A stretch of 64,000 nt of DNA, taken from Pseudomonas sp. TH41. GTDB lineage: Bacteria > Pseudomonadota > Gammaproteobacteria > Pseudomonadales > Pseudomonadaceae. The notes under the pieces are model-generated. The model made no database searches. It was not told where the DNA came from and was given only the letters and a program-made list of their open reading frames with translations. Location: contig NZ_JAEKFH010000003.1 in the NCBI RefSeq assembly GCF_016650695.1, positions 454,001 through 518,000 of the forward strand, in the 5' to 3' direction. A program made the position numbers and the translations under genes. Shown here one piece after another: positions 35,444 through 45,236 of the stretch. Positions within the stretch are counted from its first letter, which is position 1; every line of letters begins with the position of its first letter.

Positions 35444-36925
35444 ATGGGTGCCTGGCTTAGCAACATCTCGCTGAAATACAAATTCTGGGCGGTCAACGCC
35501 GTGGCCCTCTTCACCACCCTGCTGCTGGTGTTGTACGCCGTACAGCTCGAACAACAAGCCCGCAGCCACGCCGCCCATGTGTCGGTCCAGGCTCAGGCGC
35601 GATTGCTCAACGCCTGGCCCGCCGGGCAACCGCTGCCGAAGGCCGATAACCTGCTGACATTCAGTCGAGGGCAGGCACCGTTGCTGAACGGGCAGCCGGT
35701 ATTGGAACTGACCGATACAAATGGCTGGGTCGATATCAACGCTATGCCGCTGTTCGGCGAAAACCCGTTGATGGGCGCTGAGGTGTTCACGCGCGCCGAC
35801 GGTCAACAGCTGGCGGTGATTGCCTATGGTCCCAGCCTGACCCAAGTGTTCGGCGAGCGTTTCGCCAACTACGCGGTGGCGGTGTTCATTCTGATGCTGG
35901 CGATGCTCGGCGCTTCGCAACTGTTGATCCGCTTCCTTCTCAGCCAGCTCAACACCCTGAAAGACGTGATGCTGCACGTCGAGAAAACCGGCGACCTGTC
36001 GGCGCGTGTGCCGCTGGCCTGCACGGACGAAGTCGGGCAGATGGCCAACGCTTTCAATGCCATGCAGGCCGGCTATCAGCGGGTGGTCAACACCGTTGCC
36101 AGCACGGCCCGGCAACTGGATGTCGGTGCCGCGCGGCTTGCATTGAGCATGAACGAAGTGCGCCACGGCATGCTCGGCCAGCAAAGCGAGACCGATCAGG
36201 CCGCCACGGCGATCAACGAAATGACCGCGACGGTTTATCACATCGCCCAACACGCCGGCGCCACCCGCGACCTCTCGCAAACCGCCGATACCCTGGCCGG
36301 CAGCGGGCAGGCAGTGGTGAGTCGGGTGCAGCAGTCGATTGCCGGGTTATCCACAGGCGTTCAGCAGACCGCCGAGATGATTCAGCGTCTGGCCGAGGAC
36401 AGTCAGAAGATCAACGGCGTGGTCAGTGTGATTCACAGCATCGCCGAGCAGACCAATCTGCTGGCCCTGAACGCCGCCATCGAGGCCGCACGCGCGGGTG
36501 AAATGGGGCGCGGTTTTGCAGTCGTGGCCGATGAGGTACGCAACCTGGCCAAGCGTGTGCAGACTTCCACGGACGAGATCACCCTGATGGTTTCCGCGTT
36601 GCAGGCCGGGACGCGTGATGCGGTAGATTTCATGCAGGAAAGCTCGTTCAAGGCTGACGATTGCGTACAGCAGGCGCAAGAGGCCGGGGCAGCACTGGCG
36701 GAAATCACCCATGCGGTGGCGCAGATGCGCGAAAGCAACACGCAGATTGCGGTGGCGGCCGAGCAGCAGAGCCAGGTGGCGGAAGAGATGAATCGGGCGG
36801 TGGTGAGCATTCGCGACGTGACCGAGAACACGGTGCAGCAGACGGTGGATTCGGCGACCACCAGTAATGAATTGGCGGCGTTGGCGGGGGAATTGAGCAA
36901 GGCTATAGGGCAGTTGAAACTCTAA
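35444..36925 (+). CDS. Methyl-accepting chemotaxis protein
   Basis: The 493-aa receptor has an N-terminal membrane helix (about 12-32), a short periplasmic domain of about 120 aa, a second membrane helix (about 145-165), a HAMP domain and the signalling coiled coil. The highly conserved hairpin tip is [19 protein letters not shown]. The short periplasmic domain does not reveal the ligand. Start at 35444 (GAGAAG upstream). It signals to CheA/CheW; cheV lies 25 kb away in this window. Confidence 0.93.
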   Translation: MGAWLSNISLKYKFWAVNAVALFTTLLLVLYAVQLEQQARSHAAHVSVQAQARLLNAWPAGQPLPKADNLLTFSRGQAPLLNGQPVLELTDTNGWVDINAMPLFGENPLMGAEVFTRADGQQLAVIAYGPSLTQVFGERFANYAVAVFILMLAMLGASQLLIRFLLSQLNTLKDVMLHVEKTGDLSARVPLACTDEVGQMANAFNAMQAGYQRVVNTVASTARQLDVGAARLALSMNEVRHGMLGQQSETDQAATAINEMTATVYHIAQHAGATRDLSQTADTLAGSGQAVVSRVQQSIAGLSTGVQQTAEMIQRLAEDSQKINGVVSVIHSIAEQTNLLALNAAIEAARAGEMGRGFAVVADEVRNLAKRVQTSTDEITLMVSALQAGTRDAVDFMQESSFKADDCVQQAQEAGAALAEITHAVAQMRESNTQIAVAAEQQSQVAEEMNRAVVSIRDVTENTVQQTVDSATTSNELAALAGELSKAIGQLKL

Positions 36926-36931
36926 GGAACC

Positions 36932-37020
36932 CTTCGCGGGCAAGCCCGCTCCCACAGGTTCAGCGTTGATTACATTTACCGATCAACTCGGTCATTGTGG
37001 GAGCGGGCTTGCCCGCGAAG
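36932..37020. repeat. REP-type palindromic element (family 1 variant)
   Basis: TTCGCGGGCAAGCCCGCTCC and GTGGGAGCGGGCTTGCCCGC are inverted copies about 45 bases apart, directly after the chemoreceptor stop codon. Confidence 0.85.
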
Positions 37021-37149
37021 GCGTCAGCGCGGTCACATCAATATTGACCATGAAGCCCTATCGATCCAATAGCCAACCTCGATTCGCCGCCCCCATTGGC
37101 CGGGCCTATTCTTCAATCATGTGTTCAACATGGATCGAGGATTTACGTC

Positions 37150-37515
37150 ATGGGCAAACGTCACCCCAACCTTCCCGCCTGGCAATGGCGAGCGTACCCG
37201 AACAATCACCAGCACCCGACCAATCTGGTGCTGCACCTGATTGCCGTGCCGCTGTTCATCGTGGCGTTTCTGCTGCTTGTTTCCGGGGTGTTCAGCTTGA
37301 GCTTTGTGAACATCGCGATTGGCGTTATCGGCCTGCTGGCCGCTTTAGGCCTGCAACGCCACGGTCACAGCCTGGAGGCGCAGGCCTCCGAGCCCTTCAG
37401 CGATCGCAAAGACGCGGTGTCCCGCCTGATGGTCGAACAGTTTCTGACCTTTCCACGGTTTTTCCTGAGCGGCGGCTGGTGGCGCGCCTGGCGTGAGCGC
37501 CACCGTCGTCACTGA
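37150..37515 (+). CDS. Mpo1-like (DUF962) membrane protein
   Basis: The 121-aa product contains the DUF962/Mpo1 blocks NNHQHPTNLVLHL and RHGHSLEAQASEPF with two membrane helices between them (about 33-75). In yeast, Mpo1 is an Fe2+-dependent dioxygenase of 2-hydroxy fatty acids, and the conserved His residues here are compatible with metal binding. Start at 37150 with GAGG upstream. The gene ends exactly where the convergent thioesterase gene ends. Confidence 0.82.
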   Translation: MGKRHPNLPAWQWRAYPNNHQHPTNLVLHLIAVPLFIVAFLLLVSGVFSLSFVNIAIGVIGLLAALGLQRHGHSLEAQASEPFSDRKDAVSRLMVEQFLTFPRFFLSGGWWRAWRERHRRH

Positions 37516-38313
37516 TCAGGCGAAAATCGTCACCGTCTGCCGGCTCATGGCAATCAACTGACCCTGTGCGCTCCACAGCTTCGCGGCCGCATGACCGTAG
37601 CCGTCGGCGGCATACTCGATTTCAACCAGGTATTTGCACCAGTCCAGCGTGCTCAACTCCAGCAACGGCTGAACGAATTCGATGGTCCAGGTCAGCGTGC
37701 TGCCCATCGCCGGCTTTTTCAGGTGCGGCAACAGGGCCGGTGGCCAGGCGTCCACTAGCGCCAGGATGTGCGATTCGCTGACCGCTTCTTCCTTCACATC
37801 CCCACGCAAGCGCACCCAACCGCCCATTTCACGGGATTTATTGCCCGTGAACGGCAGGCCACCGACGCTCCAGCGCATCGCCAGGTGCCGCATGAACTCC
37901 GGGGTCACACCTTTGATGTAAGGCAGTTCCTGGCAGTCGTCCCAGTGCTTCATCTCGGGTGCCGGGAGGGCAGTCACCGCCACTTCGGACGGACGCGACG
38001 CACCGAAGCTGCCCTGAATCAACGTCACCACCTGGCCCTTCTGCATCGCGCGGCCCAGCACCTGGCTGACAGCTTTGCCTTCACGCAATACATCGACTTC
38101 AAAGCTGACCGGCACTTCAGGCTCGACCGGGCCGACAAAGGTAATCGCCAGCGAGCGCACCGGACGATCCGCCGGGACTTTTGCGCGCATGACTTCGTAT
38201 TGCAAGGCGGCCACCAGGCCACCGAAACTGGCACGCCCCTGCGCCCATTCGGCCGGAATAGACAGCGCCAGTGGCTGGCTGCGGACGGCGTCGAGCAGAT
38301 CGGAAAAGCGCAT
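37516..38313 (-). CDS. Acyl-CoA thioesterase family protein (double hotdog)
   Basis: The 265-aa protein has the two hotdog halves of TesB-like thioesterases. The first half includes SFGGLVAALQYEVM and a conserved Asp/Glu region; the second includes LVDAWPPALLPHLKKPAMGSTLTW (Asp in the catalytic area) and ends SRQTVTIFA. It should hydrolyse acyl-CoA, with chain preference unknown. Its stop codon abuts that of the convergent Mpo1-like gene. Confidence 0.82.
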   Translation of the reverse strand: MRFSDLLDAVRSQPLALSIPAEWAQGRASFGGLVAALQYEVMRAKVPADRPVRSLAITFVGPVEPEVPVSFEVDVLREGKAVSQVLGRAMQKGQVVTLIQGSFGASRPSEVAVTALPAPEMKHWDDCQELPYIKGVTPEFMRHLAMRWSVGGLPFTGNKSREMGGWVRLRGDVKEEAVSESHILALVDAWPPALLPHLKKPAMGSTLTWTIEFVQPLLELSTLDWCKYLVEIEYAADGYGHAAAKLWSAQGQLIAMSRQTVTIFA

Positions 38314-38424
38314 GCAAACCTCAAAGGCAGGAAAAGGATGAAGGAATCTTAACCAGCCTGTAATGACAGCACAGTGCCTGATTCGGCCAAATTAACTGAC
38401 AGAAAAGCCGGATACATACGCTGT

Positions 38425-38524
38425 ATGTAGGAGCGAGCTTGCTCGCGATGAACCTGAGAGCACCGGGGTATCAGATTTGCAGCGTTATCGTTGACGTCCA
38501 TCGCGAGCAAGCTCGCTCCTACAG
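38425..38524. repeat. REP-type palindromic element (family 1)
   Basis: TGTAGGAGCGAGCTTGCTCG and CGCGAGCAAGCTCGCTCCTA form inverted copies about 55 bases apart, next to the CHAD gene's 3' end. Confidence 0.9.
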
Positions 38525-38527
38525 GGG

Positions 38528-39295
38528 TCAGGATTTGAAACAGGCGGCGCTGAGTTTGTCGAGAACCCGGTCGGCACGACCTTCGGCCTGGGCCATGGTG
38601 GTTTTCCAGACCGCGATGCAGGGTTGCAAATCGGCCTCCTGCTCGGCCCTGGCCAGCCATTGCCAGCAATCGTGCCAATCGCCCAACGCACCCTGGGCGG
38701 ATTTGAGTCTGGGCATCGCTGGTTTCGGCAGCCGATCAAGTTCGGGATAGGCTTCGATGCCGTAGCGCACGCGCTTGATCAGCAGGCGCAAGCGATGACG
38801 ATCATGGGCAGGATCGTGCAGGGCCTGATCGAGTTTCTTCCATTGCTTGGCCAGGCGTTTTTCGATGCGAGGACGTAAGCCCTTAAGCAAACCCTGACGC
38901 TGGGCGGCCCGCAAAAAACGCGGAAAGGCGTCGAGGATCATCAGCAACTGCGCAAGCTCCGGGCTCACGGCCACGGCCGGATAAGCCTCGGCCATCTGCG
39001 CCATGCGCCGTTGCGCCGCCTCCGGTTGCTCGTGCTGGAGCAAGTACGCCGCCAGCACTTCGCGATCACGCAATGGCGTGGTCAGTTGGCCTACGCCGGA
39101 CGCCGCGGCTTCCAGCTGCTCGACGCCAGGCAAGCCGCGCAAGGGTCGCAGCAGGCTGCGCAAACGGCGAACCGTGGTGCGCAGTTCATGCAATGCTTCA
39201 GGGTCGGTGCGGGCGCTCAAGCGTGCCTGACAGGCCAGCAAACGGACTTCAAGGCTCAGGACATGAGCCACTAATCGATCAACCAAGGCAGACAT
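38528..39295 (-). CDS. CHAD domain protein
   Basis: The 255-aa helical protein shows the CHAD pattern of conserved His and Arg residues (ALHELRTTVRRLRSLLRP near residue 35, and HDRHRLRLLIKRVRYGIEA near residue 165). CHAD domains bind inorganic polyphosphate and target granules. There is no fused CYTH phosphatase domain. Single gene, with a lipoprotein gene upstream on the same strand. Confidence 0.88.
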   Translation of the reverse strand: MSALVDRLVAHVLSLEVRLLACQARLSARTDPEALHELRTTVRRLRSLLRPLRGLPGVEQLEAAASGVGQLTTPLRDREVLAAYLLQHEQPEAAQRRMAQMAEAYPAVAVSPELAQLLMILDAFPRFLRAAQRQGLLKGLRPRIEKRLAKQWKKLDQALHDPAHDRHRLRLLIKRVRYGIEAYPELDRLPKPAMPRLKSAQGALGDWHDCWQWLARAEQEADLQPCIAVWKTTMAQAEGRADRVLDKLSAACFKS

Positions 39296-39340
39296 CGCTT
39301 GCTCCCTGAATCGAATTCCCTTGAGGCCTTACATCATGCC

Positions 39341-39619
39341 TCAACGGCCCGCACGTGACTCACGAATGTAGAAGCGGGCTTTTTCGGCCTTGCTGGTACA
39401 GCCCTCGTACGCTTCAAATTGCTGCTGGGTCTTGGCGCCGGTCAACAGCGACAGGGCTTTGGAGTAACTGACCGTCCCGGCGAACCCCTCGGCCTTGGCC
39501 AGGTCCAGCTCATGCCACGCGGCATCGATCTGGCTACCGCAGCTGTCGCGGTAAGCGGTTTTGCCGGCACAACCGGCGAGTGCCAAGGCAATCAAAGGCA
39601 CACAGATCCAGGCTTTCAT
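39341..39619 (-). CDS. Small lipoprotein
   Basis: The 92-aa product has a lipoprotein signal (MKAWICVPLIALALAGC) with lipobox ALAGC, followed by a soluble helical domain with two further Cys residues (about 26 and 72) that could pair. AGG lies at modest spacing before the ATG at 39619. Function unknown. The mature protein is likely anchored in the outer or inner membrane facing the periplasm. Confidence 0.75.
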   Translation of the reverse strand: MKAWICVPLIALALAGCAGKTAYRDSCGSQIDAAWHELDLAKAEGFAGTVSYSKALSLLTGAKTQQQFEAYEGCTSKAEKARFYIRESRAGR

Positions 39620-39840
39620 CAATAACACCTCAAGTCAGGTCAACAATTGTGCAGGTAAGACGGTCTGGCACGTGAAAAGTGCCTTTGATCGCCAGAGGAA
39701 ACTATAGCGCTCGCGAGAATAAGCATGTGCCGCCATAGAAGTGTCGAAAAAACGACGTCCTCCCCCACCGAACGACCTTAACGATTGAAGCACGCCCCTT
39801 GATAGGTGCATTGTTAAACCTTGTCAGACGAGGGCGATTC

Positions 39841-40881
39841 ATGAAAAAGCGCGTCGCACTGGTGCTGGGCTCAGGTGGAGCCCGGGGCTATGCCCATATC
39901 GGTGTCATTGAAGAGATCGAACGACGGGGTTACGACATCGCCTGCATTGCCGGCTGCTCCATGGGCGCGGTGGTCGGCGGGATCTACGCCGCCGGCAAAC
40001 TCAATGAATATCGCAACTGGATCGAGAGTCTGGACTACCTCGACGTCTTGCGGCTGGTGGACGTCAGCTTCCGTCTGGGTGCGATTCGCGGCGAGAAAGT
40101 GTTCGGGCAGATCCGCAAGATCGTCGGCGAGATCAATATCGAAGACCTGCGCATCCCCTACACGGCGGTGGCCACGGACCTGACCAACCAGCAGGAAATC
40201 TGGTTCCAGGAAGGTTGCCTGCACCAGGCCATGCGCGCCTCGGCGGCGATTCCCAGCCTGTTCACGCCGGTGATGCAGGGTAATCGCATGCTGGTGGACG
40301 GCGGTATTCTCAATCCGCTGCCGATCGTGCCCGTGGTGTCGAGTCATTGCGACCTGATCATCGCGGTCAACCTCAACTCCACCAACCAGCGCCATTATCA
40401 ACTGCCGGTGATCCAGCGCCCGGCGGCGTTCAAGAGTCGCTTCGACAGCCTGATCACCTCACTGGGTTCGAAATTGCCCTTCCGCCGCAAACAGGCGGAA
40501 AAATTGCTGCTGCTGGAAAAAGAAGCGTTGCTGGCAGAAGCGGCCGAGATCAACCCCTGGATCGAATCCGCCGAACCCGAAGCCCAGCAACCCGCGGCCG
40601 CCCCTGAACGCGACGGCGCGCCGAAGTCCGCCACGGGCTCGTTCATTATCGACAACGTCGGGCCGGCCTCGTTGCTGGACCTGATCAACCAGAGTTTCGA
40701 GGTGATGCAGACCTCACTGGCGCAGTACAAGATCGCCGGTTATCCGCCGGATGTTTTGATCAACGTGCCGAAGCGGGTGTGCCGGTTTTTCGAGTTCTAC
40801 AAGGCGCCGGAGCTGATCGCGCTGGGGCGACAGATTGCGCGGGATACGTTGGATCGGTATGAGAATGAGCGGGAATCCTGA
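39841..40881 (+). CDS. Patatin-like phospholipase
   Basis: The 346-aa protein has the oxyanion-hole motif GSGGARG (10-16), nucleophile motif GCSMG (Ser40) and the Asp of the dyad in DGG (Asp153). These are the Ser-Asp dyad hydrolases of the patatin family, acting on membrane lipids. It lacks a signal peptide and has a C-terminal extension of about 150 aa. The ATG at 39841 has GAGGG upstream. A promoter region of about 200 bases lies before it. Confidence 0.92.
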   Translation: MKKRVALVLGSGGARGYAHIGVIEEIERRGYDIACIAGCSMGAVVGGIYAAGKLNEYRNWIESLDYLDVLRLVDVSFRLGAIRGEKVFGQIRKIVGEINIEDLRIPYTAVATDLTNQQEIWFQEGCLHQAMRASAAIPSLFTPVMQGNRMLVDGGILNPLPIVPVVSSHCDLIIAVNLNSTNQRHYQLPVIQRPAAFKSRFDSLITSLGSKLPFRRKQAEKLLLLEKEALLAEAAEINPWIESAEPEAQQPAAAPERDGAPKSATGSFIIDNVGPASLLDLINQSFEVMQTSLAQYKIAGYPPDVLINVPKRVCRFFEFYKAPELIALGRQIARDTLDRYENERES

Positions 40882-40906
40882 AGTACTTGAGTGAATGATA
40901 GGGCCC

Positions 40907-40989
40907 CTTCGCGAGCAAGCCCGCTCCCACATTTGACCGAGTTCTTCAGTTAAATACGGTCAAGTGTGGGAGCGGGCTTGCTCGCGAAA
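40907..40989. repeat. REP-type palindromic element (family 1 variant)
   Basis: CTTCGCGAGCAAGCCCGCTC and GAGCGGGCTTGCTCGCGAAAG form inverted copies between the convergent patatin and kdpE genes. Confidence 0.9.
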
Positions 40990-41012
40990 GCGCCAGATCA
41001 GCCACCACTGAA

Positions 41013-41711
41013 CTAAAGACCACCCTCACTCAACAACCGATACCCAACCCCAGCCTCGGTCACGATGAACCTTGGCTGAGTCGGATCATCCGCCAGTTTC
41101 TGCCGCAAATGCCCTACCACAATCCGCAAATAGTGGCTGTCTTCGGTATGGGTCGGCCCCCAAATATCCTTGAGCAGTTGCTGCTGGGTGATGACTCGCC
41201 CCGGATGCCGCGCCAGTTGCGCCAGCACGGCGTATTCCTTGCGGGTCAACCCCACTTCAACGCCATCGAGCAGCACCCGGCGATACGCCAGGTCCACGGT
41301 CAATGGGCCGAAGGTGAGTGCCGCTTGTTGAGCCTCGCCAACCGGGGCCTGACGCAGCAAGGCACGCACCCGGGCGAGGAATTCCTGGATGCCAAACGGT
41401 TTGGTCACGTAATCATTGGCGCCGCCATCGAGCGCTTCGACTTTCTGCCCTTCACTGGCGCGTACCGACAGCACCAGCACCGGCACCGTCGACCATTCGC
41501 GAAACTCGCGCAGCACCTGTTGGCCGTCCATGTCCGGCAGGCCGAGGTCGAGCACCAGCAGGTCCGGCTTGTTCAGCGCAGCTTGCGCCAGGCCTTCGGT
41601 ACCGGTGCCGGCCTCCAGCACTTTGTAGCCTTGGGAGACGAGGCTGATGCGCAGGAATTTGCGGATTTGTGGTTCGTCGTCAATGACTAAAATGGTCGCG
41701 GTCTGGCTCAT
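41013..41711 (-). CDS. kdpE: Response regulator KdpE
   Basis: The 232-aa OmpR-type regulator has a receiver domain with phospho-acceptor Asp55 (LLVLDLGLPDMDG) and a winged-helix C-terminus (LTRKEYAVLAQLARHPGRV). It activates kdp transcription at low external K+. The start at 41711 is chosen over the longer frame. It is last in the kdp operon, 69 bases after kdpD. Confidence 0.95.
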   Translation of the reverse strand: MSQTATILVIDDEPQIRKFLRISLVSQGYKVLEAGTGTEGLAQAALNKPDLLVLDLGLPDMDGQQVLREFREWSTVPVLVLSVRASEGQKVEALDGGANDYVTKPFGIQEFLARVRALLRQAPVGEAQQAALTFGPLTVDLAYRRVLLDGVEVGLTRKEYAVLAQLARHPGRVITQQQLLKDIWGPTHTEDSHYLRIVVGHLRQKLADDPTQPRFIVTEAGVGYRLLSEGGL

Positions 41712-41780
41712 GGTGTCTGATCGCAGCATGGGGATTTGAGAAGGGTATCAGGCTTCACTTTTAGCGCTCACCTTCAGCTT

Positions 41781-44426
41781 TCAAATTTCAAAGGCGGGCT
41801 GCTCCTGCAAGGGCAAGTGCAGCGTGATGCACGTGCCGCGCCCTTCGATGCCGTCGGCAACGCTGATCCGCCCGCCATGAGCACCGACCATGCCCTGACA
41901 AATCGCCAGCCCCAGCCCGGTGCCCTGCCCGCCACGATCACCTCGCGCAGCGGTGTAGAACATGTCGAAAATCTTCGCCCGCTCCTCCTCTGGAATCCCC
42001 GGCCCCTCATCGCTCACCGAGAAAAACAGCTCGTTGTCGTCGGCTCCGGCGTTCAATTGTAGACGCCCGTGAGCGGGTGAAAACCGTGCGGCATTTTCCA
42101 GCACGTTGACCAGCGCCTGTTCGATCAGCGCGGCGTGTACAAAGAGCAACGGCAACTCGGGCGGCACTTCGGTGGTCACCTGCAACGGCGCGAGCACCGC
42201 GCGCAGGCGATTGAGCGAACTGCCGACAATGTCGGCTGGCGACACCCAGTCCCGTGCCAGTTTCAGCGCACCGTGACCAAGGCGGGTCATGTCCAGCAGG
42301 TTTTGAATGTAGCGGTCGAGGCGCTCGGCTTCATCGCGGGTGCCTTCGAGCAGCTCGCGGCGATCCTCTAGCGGGATCGCTTCGCCGAGGGCCAACAGAC
42401 TGTCAATGCTGCCGCGCATCGAGGTCAGCGGCGTACGCAAATCGTGGGACACCGACGCCAGCAAGGCGCTGCGCAGTTGCTCGGTCTCGCCGTGCAGCCG
42501 TGCCGCTTCGAGGTCCTCGGCCAGTTGCGCACGGGCCAGCGCTTGCGCCAGTGGCTGACTCAACGCAGTGAGCAATCGCCGACGCTGGCCACTCAAGGTC
42601 TGGCCTTCTTTGGCACACACGCCGAGCAACGCCAGCGGTCCGTCTTCCACCGACAGCGGCCACCACCACCAACGCCCGAACGGCAGCGTGCCCGTCCCCG
42701 CGCCCGCTGGCTGATCGTGTTGCCAGGCCCAATCGGCGGCGGCGCGTTCGGCTTCGGTCAGTTCCAGCGGGCCGCCGGTTTCGACTTTCCAGCCCGACTG
42801 TCCGTCGCGATTGAGCAGGCACAGTTGCAGATCACTCCAGCCGTTCAAGTGCTGGGCAGCGGCGCTGACCACCGCCTGACGGTCGGTGGCGGCTGTGAGT
42901 TTGCGCGACAGGTCGAGCAGTTCGGTGGTCTCTTCCTGAGTGTCGCGCAACGCCTGCAGTTGCCGCCGTTGACGCGCCGCGAGGTTACCGGTGAGCGCCG
43001 CCATCAGCAGGAAGAACAGCAAGGTCAGCACGTCTTCTTCGCGCTGGATGCTGAAAGAGAAATTCGGCGGGATGAACAGAAAGTCATAGGTCAAAAACGA
43101 CAGCGCCGCACAGGCCAACGACGGCCCGAGGCTGCTGCGCACCGCCACCAGCAACACGGCGGCGAGGAACACCAGGGAAATGTTCGGTAGCGGCAAGACG
43201 CTGGCCACGCCCCAGGCCAACGCACTGGCCAACACCGTCGCCACAATGGCCAGGGCGTAGTCGAACCCTACCAGCGACTGTGCCGAACGCTGACGCGGCG
43301 GATGCTGTTCGTGATCGCTGTCGAGGACGTTGATTTCCAGCCCGCGCGCATCACGCAGCAAGCGCGACGCCAGCCCACCGCCGAACAACCGCCGACGTAA
43401 ACGCTGTCGCGACTGGCCGACCAACACCAGGCTGGCGCGACGCTCGGCGGCGTGTTGAATCAGGGTTTTCGCGACTTCACCAGCGCGCAGCAACACCACT
43501 TCGCCGCCGAGGCGTTCGGCCAATTGCTGGGCACTTTGCAGGCGCAGGCGTGACTGCTCGTCACGCACGCTGCCGTTGTCCACGTGCACCAGGCTCCACG
43601 GCAGATGGCGGCGCTGGGCGACACGACTGGCGTGACGCACCAAACGTTCGGCCTGAGCATCGCCATCGACGCCGACCAGCAAACGACCGCGCACCGCCGG
43701 TGCAGCCTGGCCGAGCTGGCGATACCCTTGGGCCAGATCATTGTCGACCTGCGCAGCGGCCGTTTGCATCGCCAGTTCGCGCAGGGCGGTGAGGTTGGTC
43801 TGGGTGAAAAACGCGTCGATGGCCGCCCTCGCCTGCTCCGGCACATACACTTTACCGTCGCGCAGGCGCTCCAGCAGTTCACGCGGCGGCAGGTCGATCA
43901 GCAACAGTTCGTAGGCTTCTTGCAGCACCCAGTCCGGCAGGGTTTCGCGAACCTGTACGCCGGTAATCCCGCGCACTTTATCGTTAAGGCTTTCCAGGTG
44001 CTGGACGTTGACGGTGGTGAACACGTCGATGCCGGCGGCGAGCAATTCCTGGATGTCCTGCCAGCGTTTTATGTGGCGGCTGCCAGGGGCATTGGTGTGG
44101 GCCAGTTCGTCCACCAGCACCAGCGTCGGTTTAGCCGCGAGCAAGCCATCGAGGTCCATCTCTTCGAGCATCACGCCACGGTATTCCGAGCGCACCAACG
44201 GCTGTTGCGGCAAGCCGCCGAGCAGCGCTTCGGTTTCGGCGCGGCCATGGGTCTCGACCACGCCGGCGATGACTTTCACGCCTTGACGCAGTTGGGTGTG
44301 GGCCGCTTGCAGCATGGCGTAGGTCTTGCCGACGCCGGGCGCGGCACCGAGAAAGACCTTGAGCCGGCCACGGCCATCGCGGGGCAGGTCTGCTAACAGC
44401 GCGTCGGCGCGGCCGGAGTCGCTCAT
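41781..44426 (-). CDS. kdpD: Sensor histidine kinase KdpD
   Basis: The 881-aa sensor has the N-terminal KdpD domain with Walker A motif GAAPGVGKT (27-35), a universal-stress-like domain, four membrane helices (about 390-490), a GAF-like region, the phospho-acceptor motif SVSHDLRTPL and an ATPase domain with NVLENA, GPGI and GTGLGLAI. It senses K+ limitation and phosphorylates KdpE. A family-2 palindrome lies between it and kdpC. Confidence 0.96.
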   Translation of the reverse strand: MSDSGRADALLADLPRDGRGRLKVFLGAAPGVGKTYAMLQAAHTQLRQGVKVIAGVVETHGRAETEALLGGLPQQPLVRSEYRGVMLEEMDLDGLLAAKPTLVLVDELAHTNAPGSRHIKRWQDIQELLAAGIDVFTTVNVQHLESLNDKVRGITGVQVRETLPDWVLQEAYELLLIDLPPRELLERLRDGKVYVPEQARAAIDAFFTQTNLTALRELAMQTAAAQVDNDLAQGYRQLGQAAPAVRGRLLVGVDGDAQAERLVRHASRVAQRRHLPWSLVHVDNGSVRDEQSRLRLQSAQQLAERLGGEVVLLRAGEVAKTLIQHAAERRASLVLVGQSRQRLRRRLFGGGLASRLLRDARGLEINVLDSDHEQHPPRQRSAQSLVGFDYALAIVATVLASALAWGVASVLPLPNISLVFLAAVLLVAVRSSLGPSLACAALSFLTYDFLFIPPNFSFSIQREEDVLTLLFFLLMAALTGNLAARQRRQLQALRDTQEETTELLDLSRKLTAATDRQAVVSAAAQHLNGWSDLQLCLLNRDGQSGWKVETGGPLELTEAERAAADWAWQHDQPAGAGTGTLPFGRWWWWPLSVEDGPLALLGVCAKEGQTLSGQRRRLLTALSQPLAQALARAQLAEDLEAARLHGETEQLRSALLASVSHDLRTPLTSMRGSIDSLLALGEAIPLEDRRELLEGTRDEAERLDRYIQNLLDMTRLGHGALKLARDWVSPADIVGSSLNRLRAVLAPLQVTTEVPPELPLLFVHAALIEQALVNVLENAARFSPAHGRLQLNAGADDNELFFSVSDEGPGIPEEERAKIFDMFYTAARGDRGGQGTGLGLAICQGMVGAHGGRISVADGIEGRGTCITLHLPLQEQPAFEI

Positions 44427-44467
44427 CTGTCATTGCCTTGTTCGATTTGAATTGGGGGTGTTGCCCT

Positions 44468-44544
44468 AAAAGATCGCAGCCTTCGGCAGCTCCTACAGGG
44501 GATGGCGTACACCCTGTAGGAGCTGGCGAAGCCTGCGATCTTTT
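44468..44544. repeat. Family-2 palindromic element inside the kdp operon
   Basis: AAAAGATCGCAGCC and CTTCGGCAGCTCC on the left pair with GGAGCTGGCGAAGC and GCGATCTTTT on the right. It fills the kdpC-kdpD gap. Confidence 0.88.
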
Positions 44545-44547
44545 GAT

Positions 44548-45093
44548 CTACAGGTTTTCCAGCGCGATATTCAGCGCCAGCACATTGACCACCGGCGGCC
44601 CCACCAGCGGCTGCTCGGTGTGCGCATCCAGCAGTTGCTGAAGCGTAGACACCGGCAGATTACGCGCCGTCGCAACACGCGCCAGTTGATAGGCAATCGC
44701 GGCCGGTGGCAAGTGTGGATCGAGGCCGCTGCCGGAGGTGGTCAGCAACGCCAATGGCACGGGCCCCTGACCGGGAACCAGCAGCTTATGGGCATCATCG
44801 ATCACCCGCGTGGCCAGGGCCGGGTTGCTTGGCGACAGGTTGCTGGCGCTGCTCGACACCGTGGCAAAAGCACCGGCCGAGGGGCGTGGGTGAAACCAGG
44901 CGTCACCGACGAAATCCTGGGCAATCAACGACGAGCCACGCACGTGGCCGTCGGCGTCGCGCACCAGGCTGCCGTTGGCTTGATCGGGGAAAGCGACCTG
45001 GGCGACGCCGGTGACGACCAGAGGGTAGGCGACGCCGGTGATCAGGGTCATCAGGACCAACAGGCTCAAGGCCGGGCGTATCATTGCGGACAT
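44548..45093 (-). CDS. kdpC: Potassium-transporting ATPase subunit KdpC
   Basis: The 181-aa subunit has one N-terminal membrane helix (about 5-28) and a periplasmic domain with [19 protein letters not shown] and the C-terminal [21 protein letters not shown] region typical of KdpC. It stabilises the KdpA-KdpB complex. Start at 45093 (GAGGATTTTGAA upstream). A REP element separates it from kdpB. Confidence 0.95.
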   Translation of the reverse strand: MSAMIRPALSLLVLMTLITGVAYPLVVTGVAQVAFPDQANGSLVRDADGHVRGSSLIAQDFVGDAWFHPRPSAGAFATVSSSASNLSPSNPALATRVIDDAHKLLVPGQGPVPLALLTTSGSGLDPHLPPAAIAYQLARVATARNLPVSTLQQLLDAHTEQPLVGPPVVNVLALNIALENL

Positions 45094-45121
45094 TTCAAAA
45101 TCCTCGAATTCGGAAAACAAT

Positions 45122-45222
45122 CTGTAGGAGCGAGCTTGCTCGCGATGGATTTGAAAGCGCCGCGTTGTGTCAGGAAGGGCGCGTTATCGTTAACCACCAT
45201 CGCGAGCAAGCTCGCTCCTACA
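45122..45222. repeat. REP-type palindromic element (family 1) inside the kdp operon
   Basis: CTGTAGGAGCGAGCTTGCTC and ATCGCGAGCAAGCTCGCTCC form inverted copies filling the kdpB-kdpC gap. Confidence 0.9.
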
Positions 45223-45236
45223 GTGGGGATGTTCGG

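Noticed and set aside
34735..35517. Longer form (260 aa) of the 176-aa hypothetical gene
   Set aside because: The extra 84 residues include a stretch opposite the chemoreceptor start and lack a ribosome-binding site; the start at 35265 is better.
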